A stretch of 16,600 nt of DNA from Protaetiibacter sp. (GTDB taxonomy: Bacteria > Actinomycetota > Actinomycetes > Actinomycetales > Microbacteriaceae): contig JASLGG010000064.1 of the NCBI GenBank assembly GCA_030150265.1, positions 1-16,600 of the forward strand, in the 5' to 3' direction. Positions 7,866-15,188 of this stretch are shown piece after piece. The position numbers were made by a program, and so were the translations under genes. Numbering within the stretch: position 1 is the stretch's first letter; each line of letters starts with the position of its first letter. A model generated the notes under the pieces. The model saw only the letters and a program-made list of their open reading frames with translations. It was not told where the DNA came from and made no database searches.

Positions 7866-8545
7866 TACCAGCATCCCCCATATATATTGTTTTGAATGCC
7901 TTGCACGTCCTGGATGGTGGCGGACTGGTCAACCTTGCGGTCCGCCGCCATTTTCTTGATGCGCTGGGCGAGCGCGTCTTTCTCGCGGACCACGTCCACC
8001 ACGGACGATTCTTCCTTAGCGAGCATAAGCTCCGCCGCGTAGAGGACTGGGTACTGGTCCCAGCCCGCCATACTCAGAGAAGACGGTATAGCGTCAGTAG
8101 TGTTCACCAGGGGCGACAGCGACGGAACGTACCACAGCTTGTAGTCGCCGCCGGACTTAGCCTCGTTCTTGATGTAGAGACGGTCGCCCATGATTCTGTA
8201 GCTGCGCACCCCGGAGCCGTACACTCGTTCCGCATACGCGCTCTCGGAGTGATTACGTTCGCTCAGGTTGAACTCACGACAAGGCAGCCAGCGAGTGCCT
8301 GACTTATAATCCAGGGCTCGCAGCTTGTAGAAGTCAACGGGGAGGGCGACCGAGTCGTCGCCTTGCGGGACTGAGAGCAGCTCCTCCCGCGTGAAGTAGT
8401 CCTCGTAGGCGTTGACCACGAGGTCATATAGTTCAAACAGACCCATGTTGAGGTGGGTCGTCAATTCTGAATCGTCGATAAATTGAGAGTTGACCATGTC
8501 CGCACGTTCGCGCGCCCTGGTCCGAAGCTGGGCTAAGGTGGTCAT
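7865..8545 (-). CDS. Head-tail adaptor protein
   Basis: The protein has 226 aa, with a GAGGT site about 6 nt before the ATG. The N-terminal half is helical (LAQLRTRARERADMVNSQFI at 4-23, then DDSELTTHLNMGLFELYDLV), a pattern common to phage adaptor proteins that bind below the portal. It is followed by a beta segment with LPVDFYKLRALDY at about 68-80, another usual mark of this family. The C-terminal third is helical again (AELMLAKEESSVVDVVREKD), and the last 20 residues are polar. It should form the ring that joins the portal to the nozzle made from the gene two places downstream. The order portal, scaffold, capsid, adaptor, nozzle agrees. The gene starts right after terminator 2, so its expression depends on readthrough or on a promoter I could not identify. 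Confidence 0.82.
   Translation of the reverse strand: MTTLAQLRTRARERADMVNSQFIDDSELTTHLNMGLFELYDLVVNAYEDYFTREELLSVPQGDDSVALPVDFYKLRALDYKSGTRWLPCREFNLSERNHSESAYAERVYGSGVRSYRIMGDRLYIKNEAKSGGDYKLWYVPSLSPLVNTTDAIPSSLSMAGWDQYPVLYAAELMLAKEESSVVDVVREKDALAQRIKKMAADRKVDQSATIQDVQGIQNNIYGGCW
7875..7879 (-). promoter_or_regulatory. G-run ribosome site that decides the 76-aa start
   Basis: GGGGG lies 9 nt before the ATG at 7865 but directly abuts the in-frame ATG at 7874, which favours the downstream start. It would pair with the CCUCC of 16S rRNA using a G-U wobble. Confidence 0.5.
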
Positions 8546-8554
8546 AGCTACCTC

Positions 8555-8579
8555 AAAAGAAGGGGGGCCGGAGCCCCCC
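8555..8579 (-). terminator. Rho-independent terminator 2 (after the 57-aa gene)
   Basis: Read on the minus strand, GGGGGGC pairs with GCCCCCC around a TCCG loop (stem 8562-8579, 7 bp) and is followed by TTCTTTT. It lies 3 nt beyond the stop of the 57-aa gene. It is nearly the same sequence as the terminator at 9156-9181. Confidence 0.8.
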
Positions 8580-8582
8580 GTG

Positions 8583-8756
8583 TTAATCCTCGCACAACTG
8601 TACGAGGACTTCTATCGCGTCCGCGACTTCAGCGGCGTCTTGGGACGCTATCGCTTGGATGAGTCGCTGCGCGGCGGTCGCCTTAGCGGCGGCGGTCAGG
8701 TCTCCTGAACCGCCTACCACGACCGTGGCTTGTTTCTTCTTGTCGAAAGGAAGCAT
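8583..8756 (-). CDS. Small Ala-rich protein (57 aa), unknown function
   Basis: This short gene runs from an ATG at 8756 to a TAA at 8583, with an excellent AAGGAGG site 5 nt before the ATG; the site begins right at the TAA of the 126-aa gene upstream. The protein begins MLPFDKKKQATVVVGGSGDL, then has an Ala-rich helix (residues 21-55, with AAAKATAAQRLIQAIASQDA) ending in LVQLCED. No signal peptide or transmembrane segment is visible. The strong ribosome site, the exact fit into the gap and the terminator right after it argue for a real, well-expressed gene. It forms a two-gene unit with the candidate decoration protein. It may be a small virion protein; the family is not recognised. Confidence 0.8.
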   Translation of the reverse strand: MLPFDKKKQATVVVGGSGDLTAAAKATAAQRLIQAIASQDAAEVADAIEVLVQLCED

Positions 8757-8765
8757 ATCGCCTCC

Positions 8766-9146
8766 TTACGTCAAGGCATTGTCGAATGGACCGACGTTGG
8801 TTTTCCGAACGTCAAGTTTGACCAGCACTTCATCGTCTGTGGCGAGTGCCGAGTCGAAGACGAGAGTGACTTGCTTGGCGTTCTTGACGTCAGCGGATTT
8901 GATCTTGACGGCCTTGCCGGCGCTGGTCGCGGATACGACGATCGCGTCAGCGAACAGGAGCTTATGATAGGCATTGGACAGGTTCAGCTTGACTTCAGTA
9001 GAGCTAACTACGTCAATCGAAGCTATGCCGCCGCCTTGTGCGGACGCCAGTGTCGTGGCGCTGGCCATGACAAAGGAGGCGTACAAGTTGCCAACTTCCT
9101 GCTCCAGCGACCATTTAGTATAGGAGCGGTTAAGAAATTTTTCCAT
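8766..9146 (-). CDS. Candidate capsid decoration protein
   Basis: The protein has 126 aa and its ATG is at 9146, with only a weak GGGAA site upstream because the space is taken by terminator 1. Residues 1-20 are polar helix. The rest is small-residue, beta-rich sequence (GGGIASIDVVSSTEVKLNLS, then AYHKLLFADAIVVSATSAGK, then QVTLVFDSALATDDEVLVKL). This Gly-Ser-Val pattern and position straight after the major capsid gene recall small decoration or capsid-stabilising proteins of other phages. No catalytic residues or membrane segments are seen. It may coat the capsid surface. The assignment rests on composition and position, not on a firm motif. Confidence 0.78.
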   Translation of the reverse strand: MEKFLNRSYTKWSLEQEVGNLYASFVMASATTLASAQGGGIASIDVVSSTEVKLNLSNAYHKLLFADAIVVSATSAGKAVKIKSADVKNAKQVTLVFDSALATDDEVLVKLDVRKTNVGPFDNALT

Positions 9147-9155
9147 GGTATTCCC

Positions 9156-9181
9156 AAAAGGAAGGGGGCCGGGGCCCCCGG
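9156..9181 (-). terminator. Rho-independent terminator 1 (after the major capsid gene)
   Basis: On the minus strand GGGGGC pairs with GCCCCC around a 4-nt loop and is followed by TTCCTTTT. It begins about 10 nt after the capsid stop codon. Termination here would make capsid mRNA more abundant than the downstream genes. Confidence 0.78.
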
Positions 9182-9191
9182 TTTAGAAAAC

Positions 9192-10439
9192 TCAGCTGAG
9201 CTGAATTCTCGCGTTATAGCCTGGGGCGAAGCAGCGAAGGTTCGCGTAGTAGTGCATACGAGCTTCGACACCGTCAGCATCCGACTGACGGAGAGTACGG
9301 AGACCGTCGTCAGTTGTGAAGTCCACGGGGCGACCGAGAGATGCGAGCTGCCAGGTGTCCATCTGGAGAGCCCATGCGACGTCGTCTGGGCAGTTGACGT
9401 CCGCGATGACGTTGATAAAGCCCTTGGTGCCTTGGATGCGGATACCACGGAAACCCACGTCAGCAACGCGCTGAGCAGCGACTTCAGCGTACACGACGCG
9501 CGAGCCGAGAGAGATCTCAAGCTCCGCCCAGCGGCGATGGTTGATGAAAATGTGGCTGATGTTGGCGCCTTCTCGTTCAGCGCGGCGAACGCCTTGAACG
9601 AGGGCGCTATCGATCGGCATACCGCGACCGTCGTAGCGGATACCAGCGAGGCGAGTAGGATCGACCGAGCGGTCAACACCGCAGAAGTTGTCGCCAGGGG
9701 CTGGGGCAACGGCAGGAATCCAGGCGTCGAGGCCCTGGACTTTCAAGTTACGGTCGCCCATGCTGCAAACGTATTTGCCGACCAGGGCGGCGGTGCTGAC
9801 CGAGCCGTCCGCGTTGATAGTGAAAGTACCGAGATCGCGGTCCACCGAGATGATCTCAAGGTTTTGCTTGCCGTCGAAAGTGATCGCCGAGTCGGAGCCG
9901 GCGGCGGTGAGGTAGAAGTTGACTACCTTGCCGACCGAGAAGTTTGTGATCTCCTCTGGGTCAGTCAGCTGGATAGTGACCGACGTCGAGCCGTTGGCAG
10001 TCGCGGTATCGACTACGCCGATAGTGCCGGTGCCGTTGCGGTACTCAGCAATCGCGAGAGAGCGAGTCAGAGTGTGGATTGCACCGTCAAACTCGGTAGT
10101 GGCGGCGGCCATGAACGCGCCAGCGTCCATAGCGGAGGCGTGCATTGTCTCGCCGTCAACAGTCGCGAAGGCGTAGTCCTTCTTGCGCTGTACGCGGAAC
10201 TTGACACCCTTGGGGTTGTTAGCGGCTGCGGTGGACAGCGCTTTGGCGTCGGAGAACGACGCCGAACGGGCTTGGGGGTTGCCGTAGAGAAGCGGGGTGA
10301 TGATCTCCGAGCCGCCGGCATTCTCATACTTGGGGAGAAGGGCGTGGAGGGGGTTGTCCTTGTACTGGAGCTTACGGACGTAGTCGTCAGTATAAAGCTC
10401 TTTCATTGCAAATTCAAAAGCGGAAAGGTCGAGACTCAT
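9192..10439 (-). CDS. Major capsid protein
   Basis: The protein has 415 aa. The start ATG shares its A with the scaffold stop (TAATG), with GAGGT about 6 nt before the overlap. The N-terminus (residues 1-80, including QYKDNPLHALLPKYENAGGS) and the segment from about 256 on (VDPTRLAGIRYDGRGMPIDS, then ANISHIFINHRRWAELEISL) have the layout of HK97-fold capsid proteins of short-tailed phages. Residues about 137-225 form a beta-rich insertion (VTIQLTDPEEITNFSVGKVV, then LEIISVDRDLGTFTINADGS) that may be a separate barrel on the capsid surface. Hundreds of copies would assemble around the scaffold. Its codons rarely read as stops on the opposite strand, which leaves a long false open frame on the plus strand and fits strong codon bias in a highly expressed gene. 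A terminator follows directly. Confidence 0.9.
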   Translation of the reverse strand: MSLDLSAFEFAMKELYTDDYVRKLQYKDNPLHALLPKYENAGGSEIITPLLYGNPQARSASFSDAKALSTAAANNPKGVKFRVQRKKDYAFATVDGETMHASAMDAGAFMAAATTEFDGAIHTLTRSLAIAEYRNGTGTIGVVDTATANGSTSVTIQLTDPEEITNFSVGKVVNFYLTAAGSDSAITFDGKQNLEIISVDRDLGTFTINADGSVSTAALVGKYVCSMGDRNLKVQGLDAWIPAVAPAPGDNFCGVDRSVDPTRLAGIRYDGRGMPIDSALVQGVRRAEREGANISHIFINHRRWAELEISLGSRVVYAEVAAQRVADVGFRGIRIQGTKGFINVIADVNCPDDVAWALQMDTWQLASLGRPVDFTTDDGLRTLRQSDADGVEARMHYYANLRCFAPGYNARIQLS

Positions 10440-11164
10440 TAGTTACCTCTGAAACGTTGGTTAAGTTCACTGGTTAAACGGTCAATCTGCTCCTGACGGG
10501 ACTCTCCGGTTGTCTCATGGGAAGTCGTGTAGGGGGACTGACTGACCGGACGGTCGCCGGAGGTCAGCGTAGCTTTCGAGTCAAGGGGGTGCTTGACTCC
10601 TGCTTGCGCGAACAGGCCGGCGAACTTCTTGGCCTGACTCAATGTCTTGAGTTGGCCGATGATTGTTTCCTCAAGCTGCTTAGCGGATTCTTCCCAATCG
10701 GGGTACGATCCGTCTTCGCCGCGTTGAGAGTACACGTAATCAAACAGGTCCTTGTCCTTCCCGAGCAGACTGGAAAACTCGTAGTCTGCGGCTTTCTCTT
10801 GGAATTTTGACTTGAACTGTTCAAATTCACGGTCGGCGCGTTCTTTCTCCTCGCGCTCCCGTTGTGCTTTTTCAAATGCTTCCAGGCGAGCCTGGAGCGA
10901 GGACACCGGGTCCACTTCCTCGGTAGCTGCGACGGCGATGCCGTCCAGCCCCAGCTCCTTGAGAAGGCCGTCTCGGTCGGTCTTGGCTCGCTCACGAAGG
11001 GCGGCCATGTCTGGGCCGGATTTCAGGGCCTGCTCTCTTTTCTGAAGTTCTCTCTCTCGGCGCTGGAGTTCCAGTACCGCTCGATCGAGAGACTCTTTCC
11101 CGGGGGTGTGGTCGCCCGGAGGGATTGTGGGGTTCGATTCAGGGACTCTAGGGTCTACGGACAT
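10439..11164 (-). CDS. Capsid scaffolding protein
   Basis: The protein has 241 aa. It begins 10 nt after the portal stop with a GAGGAA site about 6 nt before the ATG. It is very rich in charged residues. Residues 22-50 (LDRAVLELQRRERELQKREQ) and 87-125 (QARLEAFEKAQREREEKERA) are clear coiled-coil segments. Residues 128-185 are a more mixed helical part, followed by a Ser/Thr/Pro-rich linker (195-220) and a short basic helix at the C-terminus (QIDRLTSELNQRFRGN), where scaffold proteins usually bind the capsid protein. The slot between portal and capsid genes is the standard place. It directs capsid assembly and leaves or is degraded before DNA packaging. There is no protease domain. Confidence 0.85.
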   Translation of the reverse strand: MSVDPRVPESNPTIPPGDHTPGKESLDRAVLELQRRERELQKREQALKSGPDMAALRERAKTDRDGLLKELGLDGIAVAATEEVDPVSSLQARLEAFEKAQREREEKERADREFEQFKSKFQEKAADYEFSSLLGKDKDLFDYVYSQRGEDGSYPDWEESAKQLEETIIGQLKTLSQAKKFAGLFAQAGVKHPLDSKATLTSGDRPVSQSPYTTSHETTGESRQEQIDRLTSELNQRFRGN

Positions 11165-11174
11165 TCGCTGTTCC

Positions 11175-13007
11175 TCATGCGAAAGGTATCATAGGGTTCG
11201 AGGGCGGGGCCTCAGGAACCGCAAGGGTTGGGTCAGTGGGCCCGGGTGCGTCCGGGGCCTGTGGGTTGACTACTACCGGGTCAGCCGGCAGCATACCGTT
11301 TATGGCTTCGATCCAGCGGCTCAGTGTGGACAAGCCGCGAGCCGGTACGCCGTTGAGCTTGGCCTCCAGGAACCTCATCTGCGCGGTCGATCGGGCGGCC
11401 ACGAGATCCATCGCGGGCTCGGGGGCCATGTAGTGGCCGTCGAGACACGAGTCGATCATCTTGTCCGTCAGGTCCGCACTCGCGAGCACCTTGTTGCGGT
11501 AGGCTTTCAGGTCCGGGAAGTCGAGGAGCTTGAGCCCCTCCTCCTGAGGTATGAAGCCCGCCTGTATCATTTCCGTCACCCTCGCCAGCTTGCCGCCGGG
11601 AGTGGTCGGGAGGATGTTAGTGGAGAAGCAGCGGAGGACGTACTTGTCGTCGTCCAAGTCCACCTCTTTCCAATCGATCGTTTCGAGGAAGTCTCGGTCC
11701 TGGACCTTGACTTTCGGGGACCGCCCAAGAGCCATAAGGTCCTTGTTCAGGTCGATCACGATCTTGGCGCAATCAAGGAAGAACTGATCCCACTTCTCCC
11801 CCACCGAGAGGAAGCGCTCGGAGACGCTGTCCTCGTATTGGCGTATGGCTTCGCCGGAGTCAAGGCCGGCTGGCTTCAGCCCTGCGGCGGACAGCTCGGA
11901 AATGCCAATCTGCTCGTAGGCCGACTGCACAAGCCATTTCAAGTGGTTGTACACTTCTTGCTGCATCGCGGTCGGGGTCTGGAACGTGGGCGGAGTGTCT
12001 GTCGTAACAATCGCGCCGATATTATTGTCGATCTTGGACGTCGGCATGGAACCGGGGCGCACGAAGACGCGAGGGACCGCGACAAGGCGCTGGGCCAGCG
12101 CAATGTTTCGCAGGAGCTGTTGGATCTCTAGCTGAGTGCCGTAAAGCTCCTCCGCGATACCCATGCCCCAGAACCCGGAGATTCGCTCCGACCAGCGGAA
12201 AAAGACAAACGGGAAGTAGTCTTTTTCCCACTCGCATTCGTCCAGCATACCGCTGTCGAGTGCCAGGATTTTCTTACCGTCCCCCGCGCCGGGCTTGCTC
12301 GGGAGCTTGTACGTCTCATAGACCTTTACAAGATCCGCCTGTCGTCCGGCGGTCGGGACCGGGCGGAACGCGCCGGTCGCCTTGTCGATCATCGCCGCTT
12401 TGTTCGGGAACTTGGCCTTGAGCGCCGTTCGCGAGACGACCTTTGTGTGGTGCAGCTGGGATGGAGTGCCGTACACCGCGTCGGTGTCGTCAACCAAGAT
12501 TTCGTCCGGAACGACTCTTTCGCAGCACACCGTGCCGGCGTCGGTGTCAACCGTGAATTTCAATCCCCCGATGCCGAATACCCCTGCATCGCGGAACACG
12601 GTTAGCGCTTTCGAGTAGATTTTGATCGCGTCGAATTGGCCGTCAACAACCTGCGTCATTTTCTTGGCGCGTTGCTGGAGTTTGTAGTTGCCGTCCTCCG
12701 TAAGGAACAACGGGCGCGGCTTCTTGGAACCGATCTTACTGACCGCCGCGTCAACGCAGGATTTAATCACGTTGCGGCTCGACCAGGGGGGAGTCCCGGT
12801 CGCAGCGGCGGCTCCGCTGAGCAGACTAGCTGCGAAGTTGTCCGGGCGCTGGTTTTGGTACGCTCGGGCGTATTGCACCCAGAGGATACGGCGTGCGGCC
12901 TGATCTTGCTCGATCGCCTTGAGGTACGATACCAGCTCGCGGGCGCGCCCCTCCTCAGTCTTCATCTGCCACCATGCGGCAGGGAGACCAGTCGATGAAA
13001 AAGTCAT
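11175..13007 (-). CDS. Portal (head-tail connector) protein
   Basis: The protein has 610 aa, in the range of podovirus portals (T7 gp8 is 536 aa, P22 gp1 725 aa). The ATG at 13007 has GAGGA about 5 nt upstream and starts 7 nt after the previous stop. Residues 24-55 are helical, and 78-100 (RNVIKSCVDAAVSKIGSKKP) followed by RPLFLTEDGN matches the early conserved region of this portal type. Residues about 165-205 (VVPDEILVDDTDAVYGTPSQ, then LHHTKVVSRTALKAKFP) are the other typical block. The middle has long helices of the stem and wing. The last 45 residues are Pro/Ala-rich (VVVNPQAPDAPGPTDP) and probably disordered. It forms the dodecameric ring through which terminase pumps DNA and to which the adaptor binds. 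Confidence 0.88.
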   Translation of the reverse strand: MTFSSTGLPAAWWQMKTEEGRARELVSYLKAIEQDQAARRILWVQYARAYQNQRPDNFAASLLSGAAAATGTPPWSSRNVIKSCVDAAVSKIGSKKPRPLFLTEDGNYKLQQRAKKMTQVVDGQFDAIKIYSKALTVFRDAGVFGIGGLKFTVDTDAGTVCCERVVPDEILVDDTDAVYGTPSQLHHTKVVSRTALKAKFPNKAAMIDKATGAFRPVPTAGRQADLVKVYETYKLPSKPGAGDGKKILALDSGMLDECEWEKDYFPFVFFRWSERISGFWGMGIAEELYGTQLEIQQLLRNIALAQRLVAVPRVFVRPGSMPTSKIDNNIGAIVTTDTPPTFQTPTAMQQEVYNHLKWLVQSAYEQIGISELSAAGLKPAGLDSGEAIRQYEDSVSERFLSVGEKWDQFFLDCAKIVIDLNKDLMALGRSPKVKVQDRDFLETIDWKEVDLDDDKYVLRCFSTNILPTTPGGKLARVTEMIQAGFIPQEEGLKLLDFPDLKAYRNKVLASADLTDKMIDSCLDGHYMAPEPAMDLVAARSTAQMRFLEAKLNGVPARGLSTLSRWIEAINGMLPADPVVVNPQAPDAPGPTDPTLAVPEAPPSNPMIPFA

Positions 13008-13014
13008 TCAGTCC

Positions 13015-13206
13015 TCACAGGGTGCTGTATGTTTGATGGGCAAGAAAGTCTATGTCGATCGGCTTGGCTGCGGATAGTCCGCTATCCGTTCTGGGGGCTT
13101 GCACCTCTCCAAGAGATACTTCGATATCCCCAAGGCGGAGTGCGCTGACCTTGTGGGCTCGGCAGACTTTCAGCAAGGCGTCAAAATCCGCGACTGTCGA
13201 AATCAT
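13015..13206 (-). CDS. Small phage protein between large terminase and portal, unknown function
   Basis: The frame is open from a TTG at 13251; I prefer the ATG at 13206 (63 aa), which overlaps the terminase end by 26 nt, with GAGGG about 11 nt upstream. The TTG start (78 aa, GGAG about 10 nt upstream, 71-nt overlap) remains possible. The core, ADFDALLKVCRAHKVSALRL followed by GDIEVSLGE, resembles small proteins in the same slot of other phages, which share a short helix with a Cys and then a two-strand hairpin. The C-terminal 25 residues are polar. No enzyme motif is seen. It is likely a packaging or assembly accessory protein, judged only by position. Confidence 0.65.
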   Translation of the reverse strand: MISTVADFDALLKVCRAHKVSALRLGDIEVSLGEVQAPRTDSGLSAAKPIDIDFLAHQTYSTL

Positions 13207-14593
13207 AGCCTTGGAAACCCTCTGGGTCTCGGCTTCGGTTGTATTGTTCAAGGATTCTCGTCTCCATTGCTTCCTCCTCAGTCGGAGGGGTTGTTTTCGG
13301 TATGGCGGCGTAGTGGTGACACCAACGCCAAGCGTAGAGGGCGGAGTCAGCCGCGTGGTTCGGCTTGGTTCGGATCTCTTTCCACTCGCCCGTCTTCTCT
13401 CGGACCTTCTCGTCCCAGATTAGAGCCTCCCATTCCTCGATCAGCGGCTTGCAATTTTCAGCCACGACCGTTATGCGGCCCATATAGAAATCAGCGTTCA
13501 TTAGCTCTATAAAGTCTTTCTTTTGGATCTTTTCCGCATAGTGCAGGCCGATTCTGAATCGGGAGCGCAGCGTTTCGACAAACTGCTTGGCCGCCCCGTC
13601 TACGACAATCGTGTGTACGCCGTACCGAGCCTGGAGCGCCTTGATGGTCGCTTCCACGTCGTCGAGAATCATGTTGGGGTGTTTCTCGGAATGGATGATG
13701 TGAAGCTTCGGATCGTAGTGCGACCATGCGCATACGGTGAACGCCGTGTCATCATTGTAGCCCAAGTCCACGCCGAGTACCATCTGGTAGCCGGGGCCGG
13801 GTGCTTCCCGCTCCGCGTTGATCTTGGGGTCGTACTTGTATATCTTGTTGGCGTCGTTCACTACCCAGATGCCCAGGTTGTGCTGACGGTACATTGCCGT
13901 TTCGCGGTAGGCGGGGTTTGTGGCGTCGATAAACGCCTCCTCCTCCGCGATCTGGTCTTTCATGTAGGGATTATCGAAGGCCGTCCATTCATGCGTCTCC
14001 CAGCCCAATTCCGCGCCCGTAGTCACGTCGTAGAAAAGACTGTCGAGGTAATCTGACGGCGTCCCGATCATAAGCAGGTGGCCGTTGTAGTCAGCAAGTG
14101 CGGGGCGGAGGATACCGTACACAAACTTTCGCAGGTCGATGTTGGCGTACATAGACGCCTCGTCTACGATCGCCAGGGCGAACTTTTGCCCGAGCAGCTT
14201 GTTCATCTGGTCTTCGTCTGCATCAACGCCGACGAATTTGATGGTCGAGCCGTTGCGCAGCGTGTAAACCATCTCTGACTTGTTGAGGACCCACTTCACC
14301 GCGAACTTGCGCCGGATCACTTCCATAATGTCATTGAAGTAGATGTCGCGGATGGAGTCGCGCGTCTTACCGATGATCACGACTTTGGAGGCCCGGCGGG
14401 AGAGGGCCACCATTGTGGCCAGGAGCCCCACCCCCATCGACTTACCGGCGCGGCGTGTGCATTTAGCCGCCCGAAGACGGTGACGGCTTTCCAGGAACTT
14501 TCTCTGCGCCGGGAACGCTGCCGACAGGAACATCTGCCGGACGCGCTTTCTTCTTACCAGCTCCTCTAGAGCTTTCCGACGTTTCGGGTTCAT
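13181..14593 (-). CDS. terL: Terminase large subunit (DNA packaging ATPase/nuclease)
   Basis: The protein has 470 aa, a usual length. The N-terminus holds an adenine-binding type segment (AAFPAQRKFL, residues 25-34). The Walker A motif is CTRRAGKS at 45-52, with K51 as the ATP-binding lysine. Walker B is LAIVDEAS at 140-147 with the catalytic acid pair D144/E145, and the coupling motif is MIGTPS at 175-180. The RNase H-like nuclease domain follows, with likely metal-binding acids D275 (GVDLG), D332 (VVDG) and D416 (HAADSALYAW). All key residues are present, so the enzyme should be active. It cuts concatemeric DNA and drives it through the portal. The ATG at 14593 has GGAAG 7 nt upstream and overlaps the previous gene by 131 nt; an ATG at 14533 would lessen the overlap but lacks a clear ribosome site. 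Confidence 0.95.
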   Translation of the reverse strand: MNPKRRKALEELVRRKRVRQMFLSAAFPAQRKFLESRHRLRAAKCTRRAGKSMGVGLLATMVALSRRASKVVIIGKTRDSIRDIYFNDIMEVIRRKFAVKWVLNKSEMVYTLRNGSTIKFVGVDADEDQMNKLLGQKFALAIVDEASMYANIDLRKFVYGILRPALADYNGHLLMIGTPSDYLDSLFYDVTTGAELGWETHEWTAFDNPYMKDQIAEEEAFIDATNPAYRETAMYRQHNLGIWVVNDANKIYKYDPKINAEREAPGPGYQMVLGVDLGYNDDTAFTVCAWSHYDPKLHIIHSEKHPNMILDDVEATIKALQARYGVHTIVVDGAAKQFVETLRSRFRIGLHYAEKIQKKDFIELMNADFYMGRITVVAENCKPLIEEWEALIWDEKVREKTGEWKEIRTKPNHAADSALYAWRWCHHYAAIPKTTPPTEEEAMETRILEQYNRSRDPEGFQGYDFDSRGF

Positions 14594-14792
14594 TGACGAC
14601 TTCCATATACTGGACGTTTTGCATTGACGACATTGTCAGGATCCCGGGCGCGTCCTTGGCCAGAATCTTGATCAGCCCGTCGTGATACTCGATTGAGTAC
14701 CGGGGACCGGCTTCCAAGAATGTCACAGTCTCCCGTGTCCGCCCGGTGGGGACTTGGATCGGCTGGAAGAATTTTATGCGTTGTATTTGCAT
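14463..14792 (-). CDS. Hypothetical phage protein (109 aa) overlapping the terminase start
   Basis: The ATG at 14792 follows the previous stop by 6 nt, with a GAGA-type weak ribosome site. Residues 1-68 look like a compact beta domain (QRIKFFQPIQVPTGRTRETV, then SIEYHDGLIKILAK, then VQYMEVVNEP). Residues 69-109 are Ser, Pro, Gly and Lys-rich and probably disordered; this is exactly the part that overlaps the first 43 codons of the large terminase in another frame. I do not know the family. It might be a packaging accessory or a DNA-binding partner of terminase. The long overlap is unusual for two real genes, but both frames read as protein. Confidence 0.68.
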   Translation of the reverse strand: MQIQRIKFFQPIQVPTGRTRETVTFLEAGPRYSIEYHDGLIKILAKDAPGILTMSSMQNVQYMEVVNEPETSESSRGAGKKKARPADVPVGSVPGAEKVPGKPSPSSGG

Positions 14793-14798
14793 CTCGTC

Positions 14799-15188
14799 TC
14801 ACATGTCAAAAATGTTTTCAAATACGAGGCCGTATTTGTCTTTCACTTTGTCAAAAAATCTAGGTTTGTGTGTGATCACCGTCGGGGCAGTCAGACCGAG
14901 CTGGGTAACCACGCTCCGGGCGATACCGAAGCGCCGGTACGGGAACTTGATGTACATGAAGTGAACGCCTGTCGGGTGGGTGATCGCGTAACCCAGTATG
15001 TGGTTGTCGTCTTCAGGGCTGACGATCATATGCGTCACGCCGTCCGACTGAATGAAGTTCAAACGAGACAGGAGCACTTCGGGGGGGTAGGCCCCGAGGC
15101 CCGGCTTCACCTTGTCGAACTGAGAGCGAACGTAGCTGTTCGCGACGAACGCGAAGTCGTTAGGCTGGAACGGGCGTATTTTGTACAT
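14799..15188 (-). CDS. GNAT acetyltransferase-like protein
   Basis: The start is the ATG at 15188, which has AAGGAGG 9 nt upstream; an in-frame ATG at 15221 lacks this site and would overlap the previous gene by 62 nt. This gives 129 aa. The opening YKIRPFQPNDFAFVANSYVR is a typical first strand and helix of the GNAT fold. The centre has a strand (HILGYAITHP), then HFMYIKFPYRRFGIARSVVT (about residues 77-96), where RRFGIA fits the R/Q-x-x-G-x-G/A acetyl-CoA pyrophosphate loop. The protein ends shortly after the last strand. T7 gp13, a virion-assembly protein, is classed in the same fold group, so the role may be structural rather than enzymatic. No substrate can be read from the sequence. It lies among packaging genes, which is unusual for the T7 relative. 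Confidence 0.78.
   Translation of the reverse strand: MYKIRPFQPNDFAFVANSYVRSQFDKVKPGLGAYPPEVLLSRLNFIQSDGVTHMIVSPEDDNHILGYAITHPTGVHFMYIKFPYRRFGIARSVVTQLGLTAPTVITHKPRFFDKVKDKYGLVFENIFDM

Noticed and set aside
8730..10442. A 570-codon open frame on the plus strand opposite the capsid gene
   Set aside because: It runs antisense through the capsid gene, both terminator 1 and the decoration gene, and its protein has no recognisable domain. Biased capsid codons that avoid reverse-strand stops explain it.
11106..12131. A 341-codon plus-strand frame opposite the portal gene
   Set aside because: Antisense to a well-supported portal gene, no ribosome site in keeping with neighbours, and low-complexity His/Arg/Val-rich translation.
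13523..14056. A 177-codon plus-strand frame opposite the large terminase
   Set aside because: Antisense to terminase with all motifs intact; the translation resembles no protein family.
13181..14593. Retron, toxin-antitoxin or anti-defence system in the window
   Set aside because: No reverse transcriptase, toxin fold or known anti-CRISPR-associated regulator was recognised. The small unknown genes fit structural or packaging contexts by position.
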